A DNA stretch of 64,000 bases from Streptomyces sp. B93 (GTDB taxonomy: Bacteria; Actinomycetota; Actinomycetes; Streptomycetales; Streptomycetaceae): assembly GCF_018070565.1 (NCBI RefSeq), contig NZ_JAGPXL010000006.1:124001-188000 (forward strand), written 5' to 3'. Position 1 is the stretch's first letter. Each line of letters begins with the position of its first letter. This document shows positions 45,873-55,973 of the stretch, one piece after another. The notes beneath the pieces were generated by a model. The model saw only the letters and a program-made list of their open reading frames with translations. It was not told where the DNA came from and ran no database searches. The position numbers and the translations under genes were made by a program.

Positions 45873-46034
45873 TCGCATGCGTCCCGTTGTCGACAAATAC
45901 CCCGGCACACCACCCCAATTCGAGCAGCGTGCGTCAACCCCGTACCCACGAAAGGGCACCTTTACGTCCCCCGATACGGTGGCGACCGCTCACCAAATGT
46001 CGCCAAATCATTACGGGGCGCTACCCTCACTCGC

Positions 46035-46490
46035 GTGAAGCACTCCACCACCCAACAGACGCGTCGCGGCCGGGGCCCCGCCCGCCGGATCGGCCGCACC
46101 CTCGCCCTCGTCCTGCCCGTCGTCCTGGTGCTCTCCGGGACCCTCGCGGTCGCCCGAGTCAACTGGTCGGGGAACCCCTCGCACCCGGTGCTCACCGCGG
46201 CGGACGCCTCGGCCGCCGGCGCCTCCTCCCGCGCCGCCACCCGTGCCCCGCACCAGGTGCTCCAGGACCGGCTGCTGACCGAGCTACAGGCGAAGGACCC
46301 GGGCGTCGCCCTCACCCACCTCCAGCAGGCGGTCAACGGCAACCCCTCACTCGCCCGGCACTGCGCCGCCATCGCCCGCGCCCTCGGCCGCGCCGCGGTC
46401 CGCGTGTACGGCCCGACCCGCGCCCAGTCCTACGCCCGTCCGGTCTGCGACACCGCCTTCGCCTCCGGTGTCGCCGCCGCCCACCGCTGA
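46035..46490 (+). CDS. hypothetical membrane-anchored protein
   Basis: 151 residues: basic N-terminus (TRRGRGPARRIGRT), one transmembrane/signal segment (LALVLPVVLVLSGTLAVARV) and an extracytoplasmic part. That part includes LLTELQAKDPGVALTHLQQAVNGNPSLARHCAAIARALGRAAV, a helical repeat-like stretch, with two Cys. Function is unknown. A -10-like TACCCT (46022-46027) 7 nt before the GTG suggests a leaderless mRNA. Confidence 0.72.
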   Translation: MKHSTTQQTRRGRGPARRIGRTLALVLPVVLVLSGTLAVARVNWSGNPSHPVLTAADASAAGASSRAATRAPHQVLQDRLLTELQAKDPGVALTHLQQAVNGNPSLARHCAAIARALGRAAVRVYGPTRAQSYARPVCDTAFASGVAAAHR

Positions 46491-46562
46491 CCCGGGGCCC
46501 GGCCCGCCCGTGCCCCGGGGCCCGTCCCGGGCCGCGCGCGGGCGCCCCCTACAGTTCGGGGC

Positions 46563-47297
46563 ATGACTGATCAGAACGCCGCCGCGGCCCGACCCACCCA
46601 GGCGGTCATCCTCGCCGGTGGCCAGGGCTCCCGGCTGCGCCCGTACACCGACGACCGGCCCAAGCCGATGGTCGAGATCCCCGGCACGGGAACTCCGATC
46701 ATCGGCCACCAGCTCGCCTGGCTCGCCGCCGAAGGTGTCACCGACGTGGTGGTGAGCTGCGGGCACCTCGCCGAGGTGCTCTGCCAGTGGCTGGACGGCA
46801 CCGAGCTGCCCGTCTCCGTCACCACGGTCATCGAGTCCGAGCCCCTCGGCCGCGGCGGCGGCCTCAAGTACGCCGCCGCCCGCCTCCCCCGGCCCGAGCA
46901 GTCCTGGTACGCCACCAACGGCGACATCTGGACCCGCTTCTCGCTGCGCGACATGGCGGACTTCCACACCGAGCGGGACGCCGTCGCGACCATCGCCCTG
47001 GCCCGCCCGCGGCTGCCGTGGGGCGCCGTGCAGACGGACGGCTTCGGCCATGTCACGGACTTCATAGAGTCCCCGCCGTCCACGTTCGAGATCAACGCGG
47101 GCGTCTACGTCTTCTCCCCCGCCTTCGCCGCACTCCTCCCGGACCGCGGCGACCACGAGCGCAGTACGTTCCCCCAGCTGGCCCGCGAACGCCGTCTGGC
47201 GGGCTTCCCGCTCCCGCAGGGCGCCTACTGGCGCGCCATCGACACCGCGAAGGACCTCACGGAGGCCGCGAAGGAACTGGCGGCGCTCAAGCGCTGA
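46563..47297 (+). CDS. sugar-nucleotide nucleotidyltransferase
   Basis: 244 residues. AVILAGGQGSRLRPYTDDRPKPMVEI is the pyrophosphorylase signature; the metal Asp is in WYATNGDIWTRF and FEINAGVYVF follows. It resembles mannose-1-P guanylyltransferase or glucose-1-P thymidylyltransferase-like proteins but lacks the C-terminal hexapeptide domain. The substrate is not determinable. It converges on the DoxX gene with a shared terminator. Confidence 0.9.
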   Translation: MTDQNAAAARPTQAVILAGGQGSRLRPYTDDRPKPMVEIPGTGTPIIGHQLAWLAAEGVTDVVVSCGHLAEVLCQWLDGTELPVSVTTVIESEPLGRGGGLKYAAARLPRPEQSWYATNGDIWTRFSLRDMADFHTERDAVATIALARPRLPWGAVQTDGFGHVTDFIESPPSTFEINAGVYVFSPAFAALLPDRGDHERSTFPQLARERRLAGFPLPQGAYWRAIDTAKDLTEAAKELAALKR

Positions 47298-47313
47298 ACG
47301 CCCCGGAGACGGC

Positions 47314-47362
47314 TACGGCGAGGGGTCCCGCACCTGTGTGAGGTGCGGGACCCCTCGCCGTA
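47314..47362. terminator. bidirectional terminator
   Basis: A 22-bp stem including 47316-47335 and 47341-47360 with loop GTGTG, located between convergent genes and able to stop both. Confidence 0.93.
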
Positions 47363-47382
47363 CGGCTGTCGGGGGAGCGTCG

Positions 47383-49104
47383 TCAGCCCAGCAGGCCCCC
47401 CACGAGGCCCGGCCGCCCGCCCGTCGACTCCCCGCCACCGCCACCGGCGCCGGTGTCGCTGTCGGGACCGGCTCCCGCGCCGCCCGTGGGATCGCCGCCG
47501 CCGCTGGTCGCGACGCCGCCGGAGGTCGGCCCGGAGCTGGTGCTCGGCGCCTGCTGGTCGGGCGAGGTCTGCTGCGGCGGCGCCTGCCCCGCGGTCCCCT
47601 GGGTCTGGCTGGGCATACCCCCGGGGACCGCGCCGGTGCCCTGGGTGGCGCCCGGCGTGGCGGCGGCGCCCGCGGTGGGCGAGGCCGTGGTGGCACCCTG
47701 CGTGGCGCCCTGGGTGGGCGAGGAGACCGTCGCCGACGGGGACTGGCTGCGCCTGCGCTCGGCGGGGTCCTGCGGCAGCGGGGAGCCCGGCAGTTCGTTG
47801 CGCGGGGCCTCGCCGGGCCCGGGGACGACCACCCGGTCGGCGTCGCGGACCGCGCTGCCGAGGAGCGATCCGATGAGCAGGGTGAGCCCGGTGACGATGG
47901 CGGTGACGAGGGCGCCGCGCCGCAGCACGTAAAGGCGCAGCTCCCAGATGTCGGAGCGCGGTCCGAGCCGCCGCCAGGCGCCGCTCGCGAGACGGCCGTC
48001 GACGGAGTAGACGGGCGCCCCGGCGATGATCAGCGGGGACCAGGCGGCGAGGTAGATGATGTCGGGGGTGTCGTAGGCGGGGACGCTCTTCCAGCTGACG
48101 GTGACCAGCAGCGCGGCGGACAGCAGCGCGCCGACCACGGCGGCGACCCGCTGCCAGCAGCCCAGGACCGTGAGCACGCCGACGATGACCTGGAGGAAGG
48201 CGATCACCAGCCCGGAGCCAACCGGGTGTGCGAGGGCGAACTGCCGCAGCGGCTCGGCGACTTCCCAGGGGTGCAGGGTGTTCAGCCACTTCACCATGGA
48301 GCCGCGCGCGCCGCCGTCGAAGTAGACGGGGTCGCAGAGCTTGCCCATCCCGGCGTAGATGGAGATGAAGCCGAGGAAGACCCGCAGCGGCAGCAGGACG
48401 CCGCCGAGGTTCATCCGGCGGCCGGGGTAGTAGGCGTGCCGGGCGGGGTCGTCGGCGTGCCTGCGGCGGGTGCCCTCGGACGGGTCGCCGAAGTCGTCGG
48501 GGGCGGAGAGGTCCTCGTCGTCGTACGGGCGGCGCGCGTACGGCTCGGTCTCCTGGTCCTCCTCGTCGGCGCTGGCGACGGTGCGCATGTGCGGCAGCAG
48601 CCGGGTGGCGTCACCGGGTCCGCGCTGGGCGCCGACGACGGGGGTCTCCACGGTCCGGACGAGGTCGTCGTCGTACTCGTACACGTCCCCGTACCCGGGG
48701 CGGGGGTCGACGCGGGGGATGACCTGGGTGGCGGCGGCGGGCTCGTCGGCGGTGCGCACGCCCGCACCGCGCACGGCCTGGAGGAGACGGTGCGCGCCGG
48801 TGTCGTCGGGGAGGGAACGGCCGCTCCAGACGACGGGGCGGCGCCGGGCACCGTCCTTCGCGCCCGGCGCGCCGACGACGGGCATCCGGGCGGTGTCCGC
48901 CGCGGCACTCATGTGCCGTGCGATCCGGGGGAGTTGGGCCGCCCGCCGCGAGGACGCGCCCAACTGCACGCGGAAGCTCGCATGATTGACGATGACCTGC
49001 GCCGGATCGCTCGGCACCTTCACCATGCTCAGCGCGGGAGCGTCGTCGAATCCCGACGAGCGGTCCCCCGTGGGTGTGCGGGGTGTTCTGGTGTCCACAC
49101 TCAT
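47383..49104 (-). CDS. DoxX-family membrane protein with long disordered tails
   Basis: 573 residues. A polar N-terminal region of about 230 residues leads into four membrane helices of the DoxX domain (VFLGFISIYAGMGKLCDPVYFDG, LVIAFLQVIVGVLTVLGCW, VVGALLSAALLVTVSW, and a later LVTAIVTGLTLLIGSLLG). A Gly/Ser/Thr/Gln-rich tail of about 140 residues (SPTQGATQGATTASPTAG) follows. DoxX proteins are linked to redox or thiosulfate metabolism, but the long flanking regions are unusual and their role is unknown. Confidence 0.88.
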   Translation of the reverse strand: MSVDTRTPRTPTGDRSSGFDDAPALSMVKVPSDPAQVIVNHASFRVQLGASSRRAAQLPRIARHMSAAADTARMPVVGAPGAKDGARRRPVVWSGRSLPDDTGAHRLLQAVRGAGVRTADEPAAATQVIPRVDPRPGYGDVYEYDDDLVRTVETPVVGAQRGPGDATRLLPHMRTVASADEEDQETEPYARRPYDDEDLSAPDDFGDPSEGTRRRHADDPARHAYYPGRRMNLGGVLLPLRVFLGFISIYAGMGKLCDPVYFDGGARGSMVKWLNTLHPWEVAEPLRQFALAHPVGSGLVIAFLQVIVGVLTVLGCWQRVAAVVGALLSAALLVTVSWKSVPAYDTPDIIYLAAWSPLIIAGAPVYSVDGRLASGAWRRLGPRSDIWELRLYVLRRGALVTAIVTGLTLLIGSLLGSAVRDADRVVVPGPGEAPRNELPGSPLPQDPAERRRSQSPSATVSSPTQGATQGATTASPTAGAAATPGATQGTGAVPGGMPSQTQGTAGQAPPQQTSPDQQAPSTSSGPTSGGVATSGGGDPTGGAGAGPDSDTGAGGGGGESTGGRPGLVGGLLG

Positions 49105-49221
49105 CTAACCGAGTGACGTGTGTTTAGGACACTGCCTTGACCTGGGCGATCTGTCCGGACCCCGTCAAGCTTGCCCGCAACGCCCGGATTACCCCGTACG
49201 GGTGACGCCGGGCACGCGCGT

Positions 49222-50160
49222 TCAGCCGCGCCGCCGCGCCGCCTCGTACAGCACGATCCCCGCCGCCACACCGGCGTTGAGCGACTCGGCGCCGCCCGGC
49301 ATCGGGATGCGCACCCGGAAGTCACAGGTCTCGCCGACGAGCCGCGACAGCCCCTTGCCCTCGCTGCCGACGACGATCACGACGGGCCCCTCCAGCGCCT
49401 GGAGGTCCTGCACCTCGCTCTCCCCGTCGGCGGCGAGCCCGACGACCACCATCCCGGCCTTCTTGTACGTCTCCAGGGCCCGGGTCAGATTGGTGGCGCG
49501 GGCGACCGGCGTCCGGGCCGCCGTACCGGCGGACGTCTTCCAGGCACCGGCGGTCATCCCGGCCGCGCGCCGCTCGGGCACGACGACACCGTGGCCGCCG
49601 AACGCGGAGACGGACCGCACCACGGCACCGAGGTTGCGCGGGTCGGTCACCCCGTCGAGGGCGACGATCAGCGGGTCCTCGCCCGCGTCGGCGGCGGCGC
49701 CGGCGAGGTCCTCCGGGTGCGCGTACTCGTACGGCGGCACCTGGAGCACCAGACCCTGGTGGTTGAGCCCGTTGGTCATCCGGTCCAGCTCGGGACGCGG
49801 GGCCTCCATCAGGTTGATGCCGCCGCGCTCGGCCACCAGCTGGAGCGCCTCGCGCACCCGCTCGTCGTTGTCGATGAACTGCTGCACGTAGAGCGTGCTC
49901 GCGGGCACCCCGCCGCGCAGCGCCTCGACGACCGGGTTACGGCCGACGACCAGCTCGGAGGCGGCCTTGCCGGTACGGCGCTGCGGCGCACGCCCCTGCG
50001 CCCGGCGGGACTTCGCGGCGGCGGCGCGCTGCTTGGCGTGCCCCTTGCGCATCTCGGCGGGCGGCGTCGGCCCCTTGCCCTCGAGGCCCCGGCGCCGCTG
50101 GCCGCCACTGCCGACCTGCGCGCCCTTCTTGCCGGACATGCGGCGGTTGTTCGCGGCCAT
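49222..50160 (-). CDS. rlmB: 23S rRNA (guanosine-2'-O-)-methyltransferase RlmB
   Basis: 312 residues. A basic Gly/Arg/Lys-rich N-terminal extension (about 1-65) is followed by the SpoU substrate-binding domain ([22 protein letters not shown]) and the knotted SPOUT domain with [32 protein letters not shown] and [20 protein letters not shown]. It methylates G2251 of 23S rRNA. It follows cysS by 100 bp; the cysS-rlmB order is conserved in actinobacteria. Confidence 0.95.
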   Translation of the reverse strand: MAANNRRMSGKKGAQVGSGGQRRRGLEGKGPTPPAEMRKGHAKQRAAAAKSRRAQGRAPQRRTGKAASELVVGRNPVVEALRGGVPASTLYVQQFIDNDERVREALQLVAERGGINLMEAPRPELDRMTNGLNHQGLVLQVPPYEYAHPEDLAGAAADAGEDPLIVALDGVTDPRNLGAVVRSVSAFGGHGVVVPERRAAGMTAGAWKTSAGTAARTPVARATNLTRALETYKKAGMVVVGLAADGESEVQDLQALEGPVVIVVGSEGKGLSRLVGETCDFRVRIPMPGGAESLNAGVAAGIVLYEAARRRG

Positions 50161-50260
50161 GACCTACCTGTCTGTGGGGAACGGAGAAGTACGTACGTCT
50201 TCTGTTACGTGTATGCAGTGTGCCGCCCGGAGGGCCGGGCGGCACAATCGATCACCGTGC

Positions 50261-51658
50261 TCAGCGCCCGCCGAGACTCCAGCGGGGTCCGTGCGGGCTG
50301 TCCTCGATGACCAGTCCGGACCGCTGGAGCTGGTCCCGGATGGCGTCCGCGGTGGCCCAGTCCTTGCGGCCCCGCGCCGCCTCACGCTGGTCCAGGACCA
50401 GGCGTACGAGGCTGTCGACGACGCCGTGCAGATCCTCGCCCCGGTCGTCGTCCCCGGCCCACTGGGGGTCGAGGGGGTCCAGGCCGAGGACGCCGAGCAT
50501 GGCGCGCACCTCGGCGAGGCGGGCGGCCGCCGCGTCCTTGTCGTCGGCGGCGAGGGCGGAGTTGCCCTGCCGGACGGTGGTGTGCACCACGGCGAGGGCC
50601 TGGGGGACGCCCAGGTCGTCGTCCATGGCCTCGGCGAAGGCGGCCGGCACCTCGGCGGCGGGCTCGACCTCACCGGCCAGCTCGACGACGCGCTGCACGA
50701 ACCCCTCGATCCGCGCGAACGCGGCGTCGGCCTCGCGCAGGGCCTCCTCGCTGTACTCGATCATCGAGCGGTAGTGCGGCGTGCCGAGGTAGTACCGCAG
50801 CACGATGGGCCGCCAGTGCTTCACCATCTCCGAGACCAGCACCGAGTTGCCGAGCGACTTGGACATCTTCTCGCCGCTCATGGTGACCCAGGCGTTGTGC
50901 AGCCAGTACCGGGCGAACTCGTCGCCGTATGCCTTGGCCTGGGCGATCTCGTTCTCGTGGTGCGGGAAGATCAGGTCGAGCCCGCCCCCATGGATGTCGA
51001 ACTGACGTCCGAGGTACTTGTGCGCCATGGCGGAGCACTCCAGGTGCCAGCCCGGCCGCCCGCGCCCCCACGGCGTCTCCCAGCTGGGCTCCCCCGGCTT
51101 CGCCGCCTTCCACATGGCGAAGTCGCGCGGGTCCCGCTTGCCGGTCTCACCGGCGGAGGAGGGCTGCTGGAGGTTGTCCAGCTCCTGGTTGGACAGCTTC
51201 AGGTACTCCGGGAACGACCGCACGTCGAAGTAGACGTTCCCGTCGGCCTCGTACGCGTGCCCGCGCTCGATGAGCCCGCGCATCATCTCGACCATCTCGG
51301 TGATGTGTCCGGTGGCCCGGGGCTCGTAGGTGGGCGGCAGGCAGCCGAGCGCGGCGTAGCCGTCGTTGAACGCCCGCTCGTTCTCGTACCCGATGGACCA
51401 CCAGGGCCGCCCCTGCTCGGCGGACTTGGTGATGATCTTGTCGTCGATGTCGGTGACGTTCCGCACGAACGTCACGTCATAGCCGCGGTACTCGAACCAC
51501 CGCCGCAGGATGTCGAAGTTGAGCCCCGACCGGATGTGCCCGATGTGCGGCGCGGCCTGCACGGTGGCACCGCACAGGTAGATCGAGACACAGCCCGGCG
51601 TCAACGGGTCGAAGTCACGGATCTGCCGGGCGCTGGTGTCGTACAGCCGAATAGTCAC
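50261..51658 (-). CDS. cysS: cysteinyl-tRNA synthetase
   Basis: 465 residues, class I synthetase. HIGH motif in [16 protein letters not shown] in [13 protein letters not shown], zinc ligands [17 protein letters not shown] and [10 protein letters not shown]. Charges tRNA-Cys. The GTG at 51658 starts [12 protein letters not shown]; the longer upstream frame is noncoding repeat DNA. It is separated from ispF by a dispersed repeat element. Confidence 0.96.
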   Translation of the reverse strand: MTIRLYDTSARQIRDFDPLTPGCVSIYLCGATVQAAPHIGHIRSGLNFDILRRWFEYRGYDVTFVRNVTDIDDKIITKSAEQGRPWWSIGYENERAFNDGYAALGCLPPTYEPRATGHITEMVEMMRGLIERGHAYEADGNVYFDVRSFPEYLKLSNQELDNLQQPSSAGETGKRDPRDFAMWKAAKPGEPSWETPWGRGRPGWHLECSAMAHKYLGRQFDIHGGGLDLIFPHHENEIAQAKAYGDEFARYWLHNAWVTMSGEKMSKSLGNSVLVSEMVKHWRPIVLRYYLGTPHYRSMIEYSEEALREADAAFARIEGFVQRVVELAGEVEPAAEVPAAFAEAMDDDLGVPQALAVVHTTVRQGNSALAADDKDAAAARLAEVRAMLGVLGLDPLDPQWAGDDDRGEDLHGVVDSLVRLVLDQREAARGRKDWATADAIRDQLQRSGLVIEDSPHGPRWSLGGR

Positions 51659-51738
51659 CCCACCAGGGTAGTAGGCCCAGGCACCACCTCGAGCCCAATA
51701 ACGCCCCGACCAAGCAACCACACCGCCGCCCAGCCGTG

Positions 51739-51881
51739 GCTGCGGGCAGTCGTGCCGCTGGGGCGATGGGGGTCCCCCCTGCTCGAGCGAAGCCGAGAGC
51801 TTGGGGGAGGGTGGGCGCTGGGGGTGCCCCCTGCTCGAAGAGCTTGGGGGAGGCACCCCGCCGCGCCGGGTTGCGCAGCGC
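51739..51881. repeat. dispersed modular intergenic repeat, reversed copy
   Basis: The ends are GCTGCGGGCAGTCGTGCCGC (51739 on) and GCCGGGTTGCGCAGCGC (51865-51881), the reverse complements of modules found at 18118-18440. The middle holds two hairpin-prone pieces with CCCCCTGCTCGA and AGCTTGGGGG. Confidence 0.85.
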
Positions 51882-51892
51882 CCCCCGCCCAG

Positions 51893-52390
51893 CTAAATCA
51901 CCCGCACCACCAACGCCGTGGCCACAGCCATCAGCCCCTCCCCCCGCCCGGGAAAGCCCAGCCCGTCCGTCGTGGCCCCGGACACGGAAACCGGCGCCCC
52001 GACCACCTCGGACAGCACCTTCTGCGCCTCGTCCCGCCGCTTCCCGATCTTCGGCCGATCCCCAACGACCTGCACCGCCACGTTCCCGATCCGAAACCCC
52101 GCGGCCCGCACGATCCGGGCCGCCTCCGCGAGCAGCACCACCCCCGACGCCCCGGCCCACTCAGGCCGACCCGTCCCGAAGTGCTGCCCCAGATCCCCGA
52201 GCCCCGCCGCGGAGAACAACGCGTTGCACGCGGCATGAGCCACCACGTCCGCGTCGGAGTGCCCGGCGAGCCCCGCCCCTTCGCCCTCCCACTTCAACCC
52301 GGCACACCACAGCTCCCGCCCCTCCTCGAAGGCATGGATGTCCGTGCCGATCCCCACCTGCGGCAGCACCGCCACCGGCTCAGAACCCAT
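51893..52390 (-). CDS. ispF: 2-C-methyl-D-erythritol 2,4-cyclodiphosphate synthase
   Basis: 165 residues. Zinc ligands in [12 protein letters not shown] and [27 protein letters not shown] near the end. It is the MEP-pathway step making the cyclodiphosphate for isoprenoids. It overlaps ispD by 11 bp, a classic ispDF pair. Confidence 0.96.
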   Translation of the reverse strand: MGSEPVAVLPQVGIGTDIHAFEEGRELWCAGLKWEGEGAGLAGHSDADVVAHAACNALFSAAGLGDLGQHFGTGRPEWAGASGVVLLAEAARIVRAAGFRIGNVAVQVVGDRPKIGKRRDEAQKVLSEVVGAPVSVSGATTDGLGFPGRGEGLMAVATALVVRVI

Positions 52391-53141
52391 CGTTCAGCCT
52401 CCTCCGCGCCAGAACCGCCTCCGCGAGCACCAGATCGAGCGGCCGCGTCACCTTGAACGCCTCCTCGTGCCCCGGCACGACCACCACCGGCAGCCCCAGC
52501 CGCTCGACCATCCCGGCGTCGTCGGTGACCTCACCGGTCACGCTCTCGTGCGCCCGCACCAGCGTCGCCCGGTCGAACCCCTGCGGCGTCTGCACCGCCC
52601 GCAGCCGCGCCCGCACCGGCGTGGCGAGCACCGTCTCGGCCGCCCCGGCCACCTCCGCGGGCTCGACCTCCTTCACGGTGTCCGCCAGCGGCACCGCGGG
52701 CACCACCGCGGGCGCCCCGCCCCGCACCGCCTCGATCACGGAGTCCACGGTGTCCACCGGCACCAGCGGCCGGGCCGCGTCATGCACCAGCACGATGTCG
52801 TAGCCGGGCGGCAGCGCGTCGAGGCCGAGCCGCACGGACTCCTGCCGGGACTGCCCGCCGGGCACGACGAGGACATCCGTCCGCTCCGGCAGCGCGTGCG
52901 CGTCGAGCATCGACTTGACCTCGGCGGAGCCGTCCGGCGGGGCCACGACGACGACCAGGGACACCGCCCGGGAGGCCGCCATGGCGTGGACCGCGTGGAC
53001 CAGCATCGGGGTGCCGTTCAGCGCGCGCAGCGCCTTGGGGGCGCCCGGCCCCAGCCGCACACCCCGTCCCGCGGCGGGAATCACCGCGGCGGTACGCGCC
53101 TCGGCGGCAGGGGCGTTCGAACGACCGTCTTCGTCAAACAT
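52380..53141 (-). CDS. ispD: 2-C-methyl-D-erythritol 4-phosphate cytidylyltransferase
   Basis: 253 residues. [21 protein letters not shown] binds [15 protein letters not shown] and [10 protein letters not shown] are conserved. It forms CDP-methylerythritol. A short variable N-terminal extension (about 18 residues) precedes the domain. Coupled with ispF; carD lies upstream in the same direction. Confidence 0.95.
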   Translation of the reverse strand: MFDEDGRSNAPAAEARTAAVIPAAGRGVRLGPGAPKALRALNGTPMLVHAVHAMAASRAVSLVVVVAPPDGSAEVKSMLDAHALPERTDVLVVPGGQSRQESVRLGLDALPPGYDIVLVHDAARPLVPVDTVDSVIEAVRGGAPAVVPAVPLADTVKEVEPAEVAGAAETVLATPVRARLRAVQTPQGFDRATLVRAHESVTGEVTDDAGMVERLGLPVVVVPGHEEAFKVTRPLDLVLAEAVLARRRLNDGF

Positions 53142-53468
53142 CGGTTCCTGTCAGGTTTGTGTGCCGGCCTGGCGTGGGTATGGCCTGGGCGTACCCCGTG
53201 CTCCTGGAGCGCGGGGAGTGCCGGGCGCGACGCCTTGACCGGACCCTTCCGTGACACTGGTCGAGCCAGCTGCCCGGGCCCGGCACACAAAGTATCGGGG
53301 GCGGAGCAGGCCCTGGGCGGGCCGTCCGGAGACGGACATGCCGCAGCGCCCGGCGACGAAAGACAGTTCTACGTCATCGTCATCGGGCACCGCGGCATTT
53401 CAATGCGCAAGATGTGCATGGCGTACGGCGGGTGCCGCACTGTTGGAGCGTGGACTGCCTGCCACGCG
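53142..53468. other. ispD upstream gap, no gene seen
   Basis: The segment contains short self-complementary stretches (for example GCCCGGGC near 53273) and presumably the ispD promoter or carD terminator. No frame has coding character. Confidence 0.5.
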
Positions 53469-53951
53469 TCAGGACGCGAGAACCTCGTCGAGCAGAGCCT
53501 CGGCCTTGTCCTCGTTGGTGTTCTCCGCGAGGGCGAGTTCGCTGACCAGGATCTGCCGGGCCTTGGCGAGCATGCGCTTCTCACCGGCGGAGAGTCCGCG
53601 CTCGCGCTCACGACGCCACAGGTCACGCACGACTTCCGCGACCTTGATGACATCGCCGGAGGCGAGCTTCTCCAGGTTTGCCTTGTAGCGACGCGACCAG
53701 TTCGTGGGCTCCTCGGCGTACGGCGCGCGCAGCACCTCGAAGACCCGGTCCAGCCCGTCCTGACCGACCACATCACGTACGCCGACGAACTCCGCATTGT
53801 CCGCTGGCACACGTACCGTCAGGTCACCCTGGGCGACCTTCAGCACCAAGTAGGTCTTGTCCACGCCTTTGATCTGGCGAGTTTCGATGGCCTCGATCAG
53901 CGCGGCCCCGTGATGGGGATAGACCACGGTGTCGCCAACCTTGAACGTCAT
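53469..53951 (-). CDS. carD: CarD-family RNA polymerase-binding regulator
   Basis: 160 residues. N-terminal Tudor-like RNAP-interaction domain ([29 protein letters not shown]) and C-terminal helical DNA-binding domain with the conserved Trp in [19 protein letters not shown]. CarD stabilises open complexes at rRNA and housekeeping promoters. It stands before ispDF as in most actinobacteria. Confidence 0.96.
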   Translation of the reverse strand: MTFKVGDTVVYPHHGAALIEAIETRQIKGVDKTYLVLKVAQGDLTVRVPADNAEFVGVRDVVGQDGLDRVFEVLRAPYAEEPTNWSRRYKANLEKLASGDVIKVAEVVRDLWRRERERGLSAGEKRMLAKARQILVSELALAENTNEDKAEALLDEVLAS

Positions 53952-54541
53952 GTGACAGGTACCCCTTCCGTGGCTATCCAGGGTAACACGGATACGGCGT
54001 CTTCTGAATGGCGTTTTCGCAGGTCAGGGCATATCTCGGGGCTTGACAACAGCGCCGGGAACGTGCTTCGCGGGCCCGGCGGAGCAAGGAATTCGCAGGT
54101 CGGAGCGGCTGTCCGGGGCGCGGGAAACGCACGCGTTACACGCCTCCGGCACCCCCGCCAAGTGGCGGAACATCCCCATATGTCCGCTTCCAAACGCTCG
54201 ACTTCCGCTACTCCGTTCGGCTCGTGGAGTCGGGTACGAGACGATTCCGGAATTGATCACCAGCGCTCTTCTCCGGTGATCAATTCCGGGGTGACGGCGG
54301 TCGCATTCCTTCGCCGGGTTTTCGCTCGGGATTGTCCCGCACGCCTTTTGCGAATGCCGACGGGCGACGGTCACAAGTGGCCCGGGAGTCGCGTCCGCGG
54401 TGTGTGAGTGACCGGGACACCCCGGTAGGGAGGGTCGGGTGCGGCGGCCGGGGAACGGATCGGTAACCTGGGGCCGCTGACAGATCCTTAGGGTGGCTTT
54501 ACAAGGACAGCCGCCCCTGCGTTCAAGGAGTTGCCGCCGCC
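53952..54541. other. long intergenic region between carD and a lipoprotein gene
   Basis: 590 bp, with lower G+C than its surroundings at about 54150-54350 and a strong inverted repeat (54247-54289). It should hold the divergent carD and lipoprotein promoters; a -10-like TAGGGT occurs at 54489. No gene is evident. Confidence 0.5.
54247..54289. repeat. 15-bp perfect inverted repeat
   Basis: CCGGAATTGATCACC and GGTGATCAATTCCGG with a 13-nt loop, A/T-containing and not close to any stop codon, so probably not a simple terminator. Confidence 0.75.
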
Positions 54542-55201
54542 GTGAGCAGCAGCCTTCGACGCGGCGCCCTCGCCGCCTCCGCCATCGCGTTCTCGATCGC
54601 CTCGCTCGCCGCCTGCGGCGCCGGCAACAACGCCCAGACCCTGGAGATCAAGCCGGACAACGCGGCCACCAGCGTCGGGGACATCAAGATCCAGAACGCC
54701 GTCGTCATCACCCAGCCGGAGGCCGAGGCCACCGGACCGGCCGCGATCTCCGCGACCGTCTTCAACAGCGGCTCCAAGCCGCAGACCCTGGACTCGATCA
54801 CCGTGGACGGCCTGGGCGGTCCGGTCGAGCTGTCCCCCGCCGGGGGCGAGGGCAAGCTGACCGTACCGGCGGGCGGCTCGATCATCATCGGCGGCCCGGA
54901 CAACGCCTCGGCGGTCCTCTCCGACGGCGCCAGCCTCACCGACGGCGACGCCCACAAGGTCACCTTCTCCTTCAGCAGGACCGGCGACGTGACGCTGGCC
55001 GCCTTCATCGTCCCGGCCGAGGGCTACTACGCCTCGTGGGGCCCGACCCCGGCCGCCGAGTCGCCGGAGCAGCAGGAGTCGCCGGAGGCTTCCGGGTCCC
55101 CGGAGGCCACCGAGGGCGCCTCGCCGGACGCGACCGCCACGGCGGAGGGCACCGAGGGTGCTGAGGGCGCCGAGGGTACCGAGGAGACCACGGGCCACTG
55201 A
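54542..55201 (+). CDS. secreted lipoprotein (DUF461/PCuAC-like)
   Basis: 219 residues. Lipobox SIASLAACG (Cys at about residue 25). The beta-rich domain (IKIQNAVVITQPEAEATGPA, ATVFNSGSKPQTLDSITVDG, TVPAGGSIIIGGP) resembles copper-chaperone PCuAC-like folds but lacks an obvious Met/His metal site. An acidic low-complexity tail (EGTEGAEGAEGTEETTGH) follows. The GTG at 54542 has AAGGAG upstream. Convergent with phoP through a shared terminator. Confidence 0.8.
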   Translation: MSSSLRRGALAASAIAFSIASLAACGAGNNAQTLEIKPDNAATSVGDIKIQNAVVITQPEAEATGPAAISATVFNSGSKPQTLDSITVDGLGGPVELSPAGGEGKLTVPAGGSIIIGGPDNASAVLSDGASLTDGDAHKVTFSFSRTGDVTLAAFIVPAEGYYASWGPTPAAESPEQQESPEASGSPEATEGASPDATATAEGTEGAEGAEGTEETTGH

Positions 55202-55225
55202 GCGCCGTAGGGCGCAGGACAACGA

Positions 55226-55258
55226 GAAGGGCGGGACCTCCGAGAGGTCCCGCCCTTC
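55226..55258. terminator. bidirectional terminator
   Basis: GAAGGGCGGGACCTC and its exact complement with a 3-nt loop, between convergent genes. Confidence 0.92.
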
Positions 55259-55292
55259 CTCGTCGTACCGCCTACGGCCTGCGGTTCACGGC

Positions 55293-55973
55293 TTACGGCT
55301 CGAACTTGTAGCCAAGGCCCCGGACCGTCACCAGGTAGCGCGGCGCCCCCGGGTCCGGCTCGATCTTGGCGCGCAGGCGCTTGACGTGGACGTCGAGGGT
55401 CTTGGTGTCACCGACGTAGTCGGCGCCCCAGACGCGGTCGATGAGCTGCATACGGGTCAGGACGCGGCCCGCGTTGCGCAGCAGCATCTCCAGCAGGTCG
55501 AACTCCTTCAGCGGCAGGTCGACCTTGGTGCCGCCGACGGTGACCACGTGCCGGTCGACGTCCATGCGGACCGGACCGGCCTCCAGGGCGGCCGGGGTCA
55601 CCTCCTCGGGCTCGCCGCGGCGGCGCAGCACGGCGCGGATGCGGGCGACCAGCTCCCGCGAGGAGAACGGCTTGGTGACGTAGTCGTCGGCTCCTATTTC
55701 CAGCCCGACCACCTTGTCGATCTCGCTGTCCTTGGCGGTCACCATGATCACGGGGACGTTGGAGCGGCCGCGCAGCTGGCGGCAGACCTCGGTGCCCGGC
55801 AGGCCGGGCAGCATCAGGTCGAGGAGAACGAGGTCGGCGCCGTTGCGCTCGAACTCGTCGAGTCCGTCGGGCCCCGTGGTCGCGACCGCGACCTCGAAGC
55901 CCTCCTTGCGGAGCATGTACGACAGGGCGTCGGAAAAGGACTCCTCGTCCTCGACGACAAGCACACGGGTCAC
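55293..55973 (-). CDS. phoP: phosphate response regulator PhoP
   Basis: 226 residues. Receiver with VVEDEES, phospho-Asp in LVLLDLMLPGLPGTEV and Lys in DDYVTKPFSSREL; OmpR winged helix with RVLTRMQLIDRVWG...DVHVKRLRAKIE. In Streptomyces PhoP binds PHO boxes under phosphate starvation and also represses antibiotic genes. The start overlaps the phoR stop (55970-55973). Confidence 0.95.
   Translation of the reverse strand: MTRVLVVEDEESFSDALSYMLRKEGFEVAVATTGPDGLDEFERNGADLVLLDLMLPGLPGTEVCRQLRGRSNVPVIMVTAKDSEIDKVVGLEIGADDYVTKPFSSRELVARIRAVLRRRGEPEEVTPAALEAGPVRMDVDRHVVTVGGTKVDLPLKEFDLLEMLLRNAGRVLTRMQLIDRVWGADYVGDTKTLDVHVKRLRAKIEPDPGAPRYLVTVRGLGYKFEP

Noticed and set aside
51770..51860. Rho-independent terminator of ispF
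   Set aside because: The hairpins are upstream of cysS and internal to the dispersed repeat; ispF transcription runs leftward into them, so a termination role is possible but not distinguishable from repeat structure.
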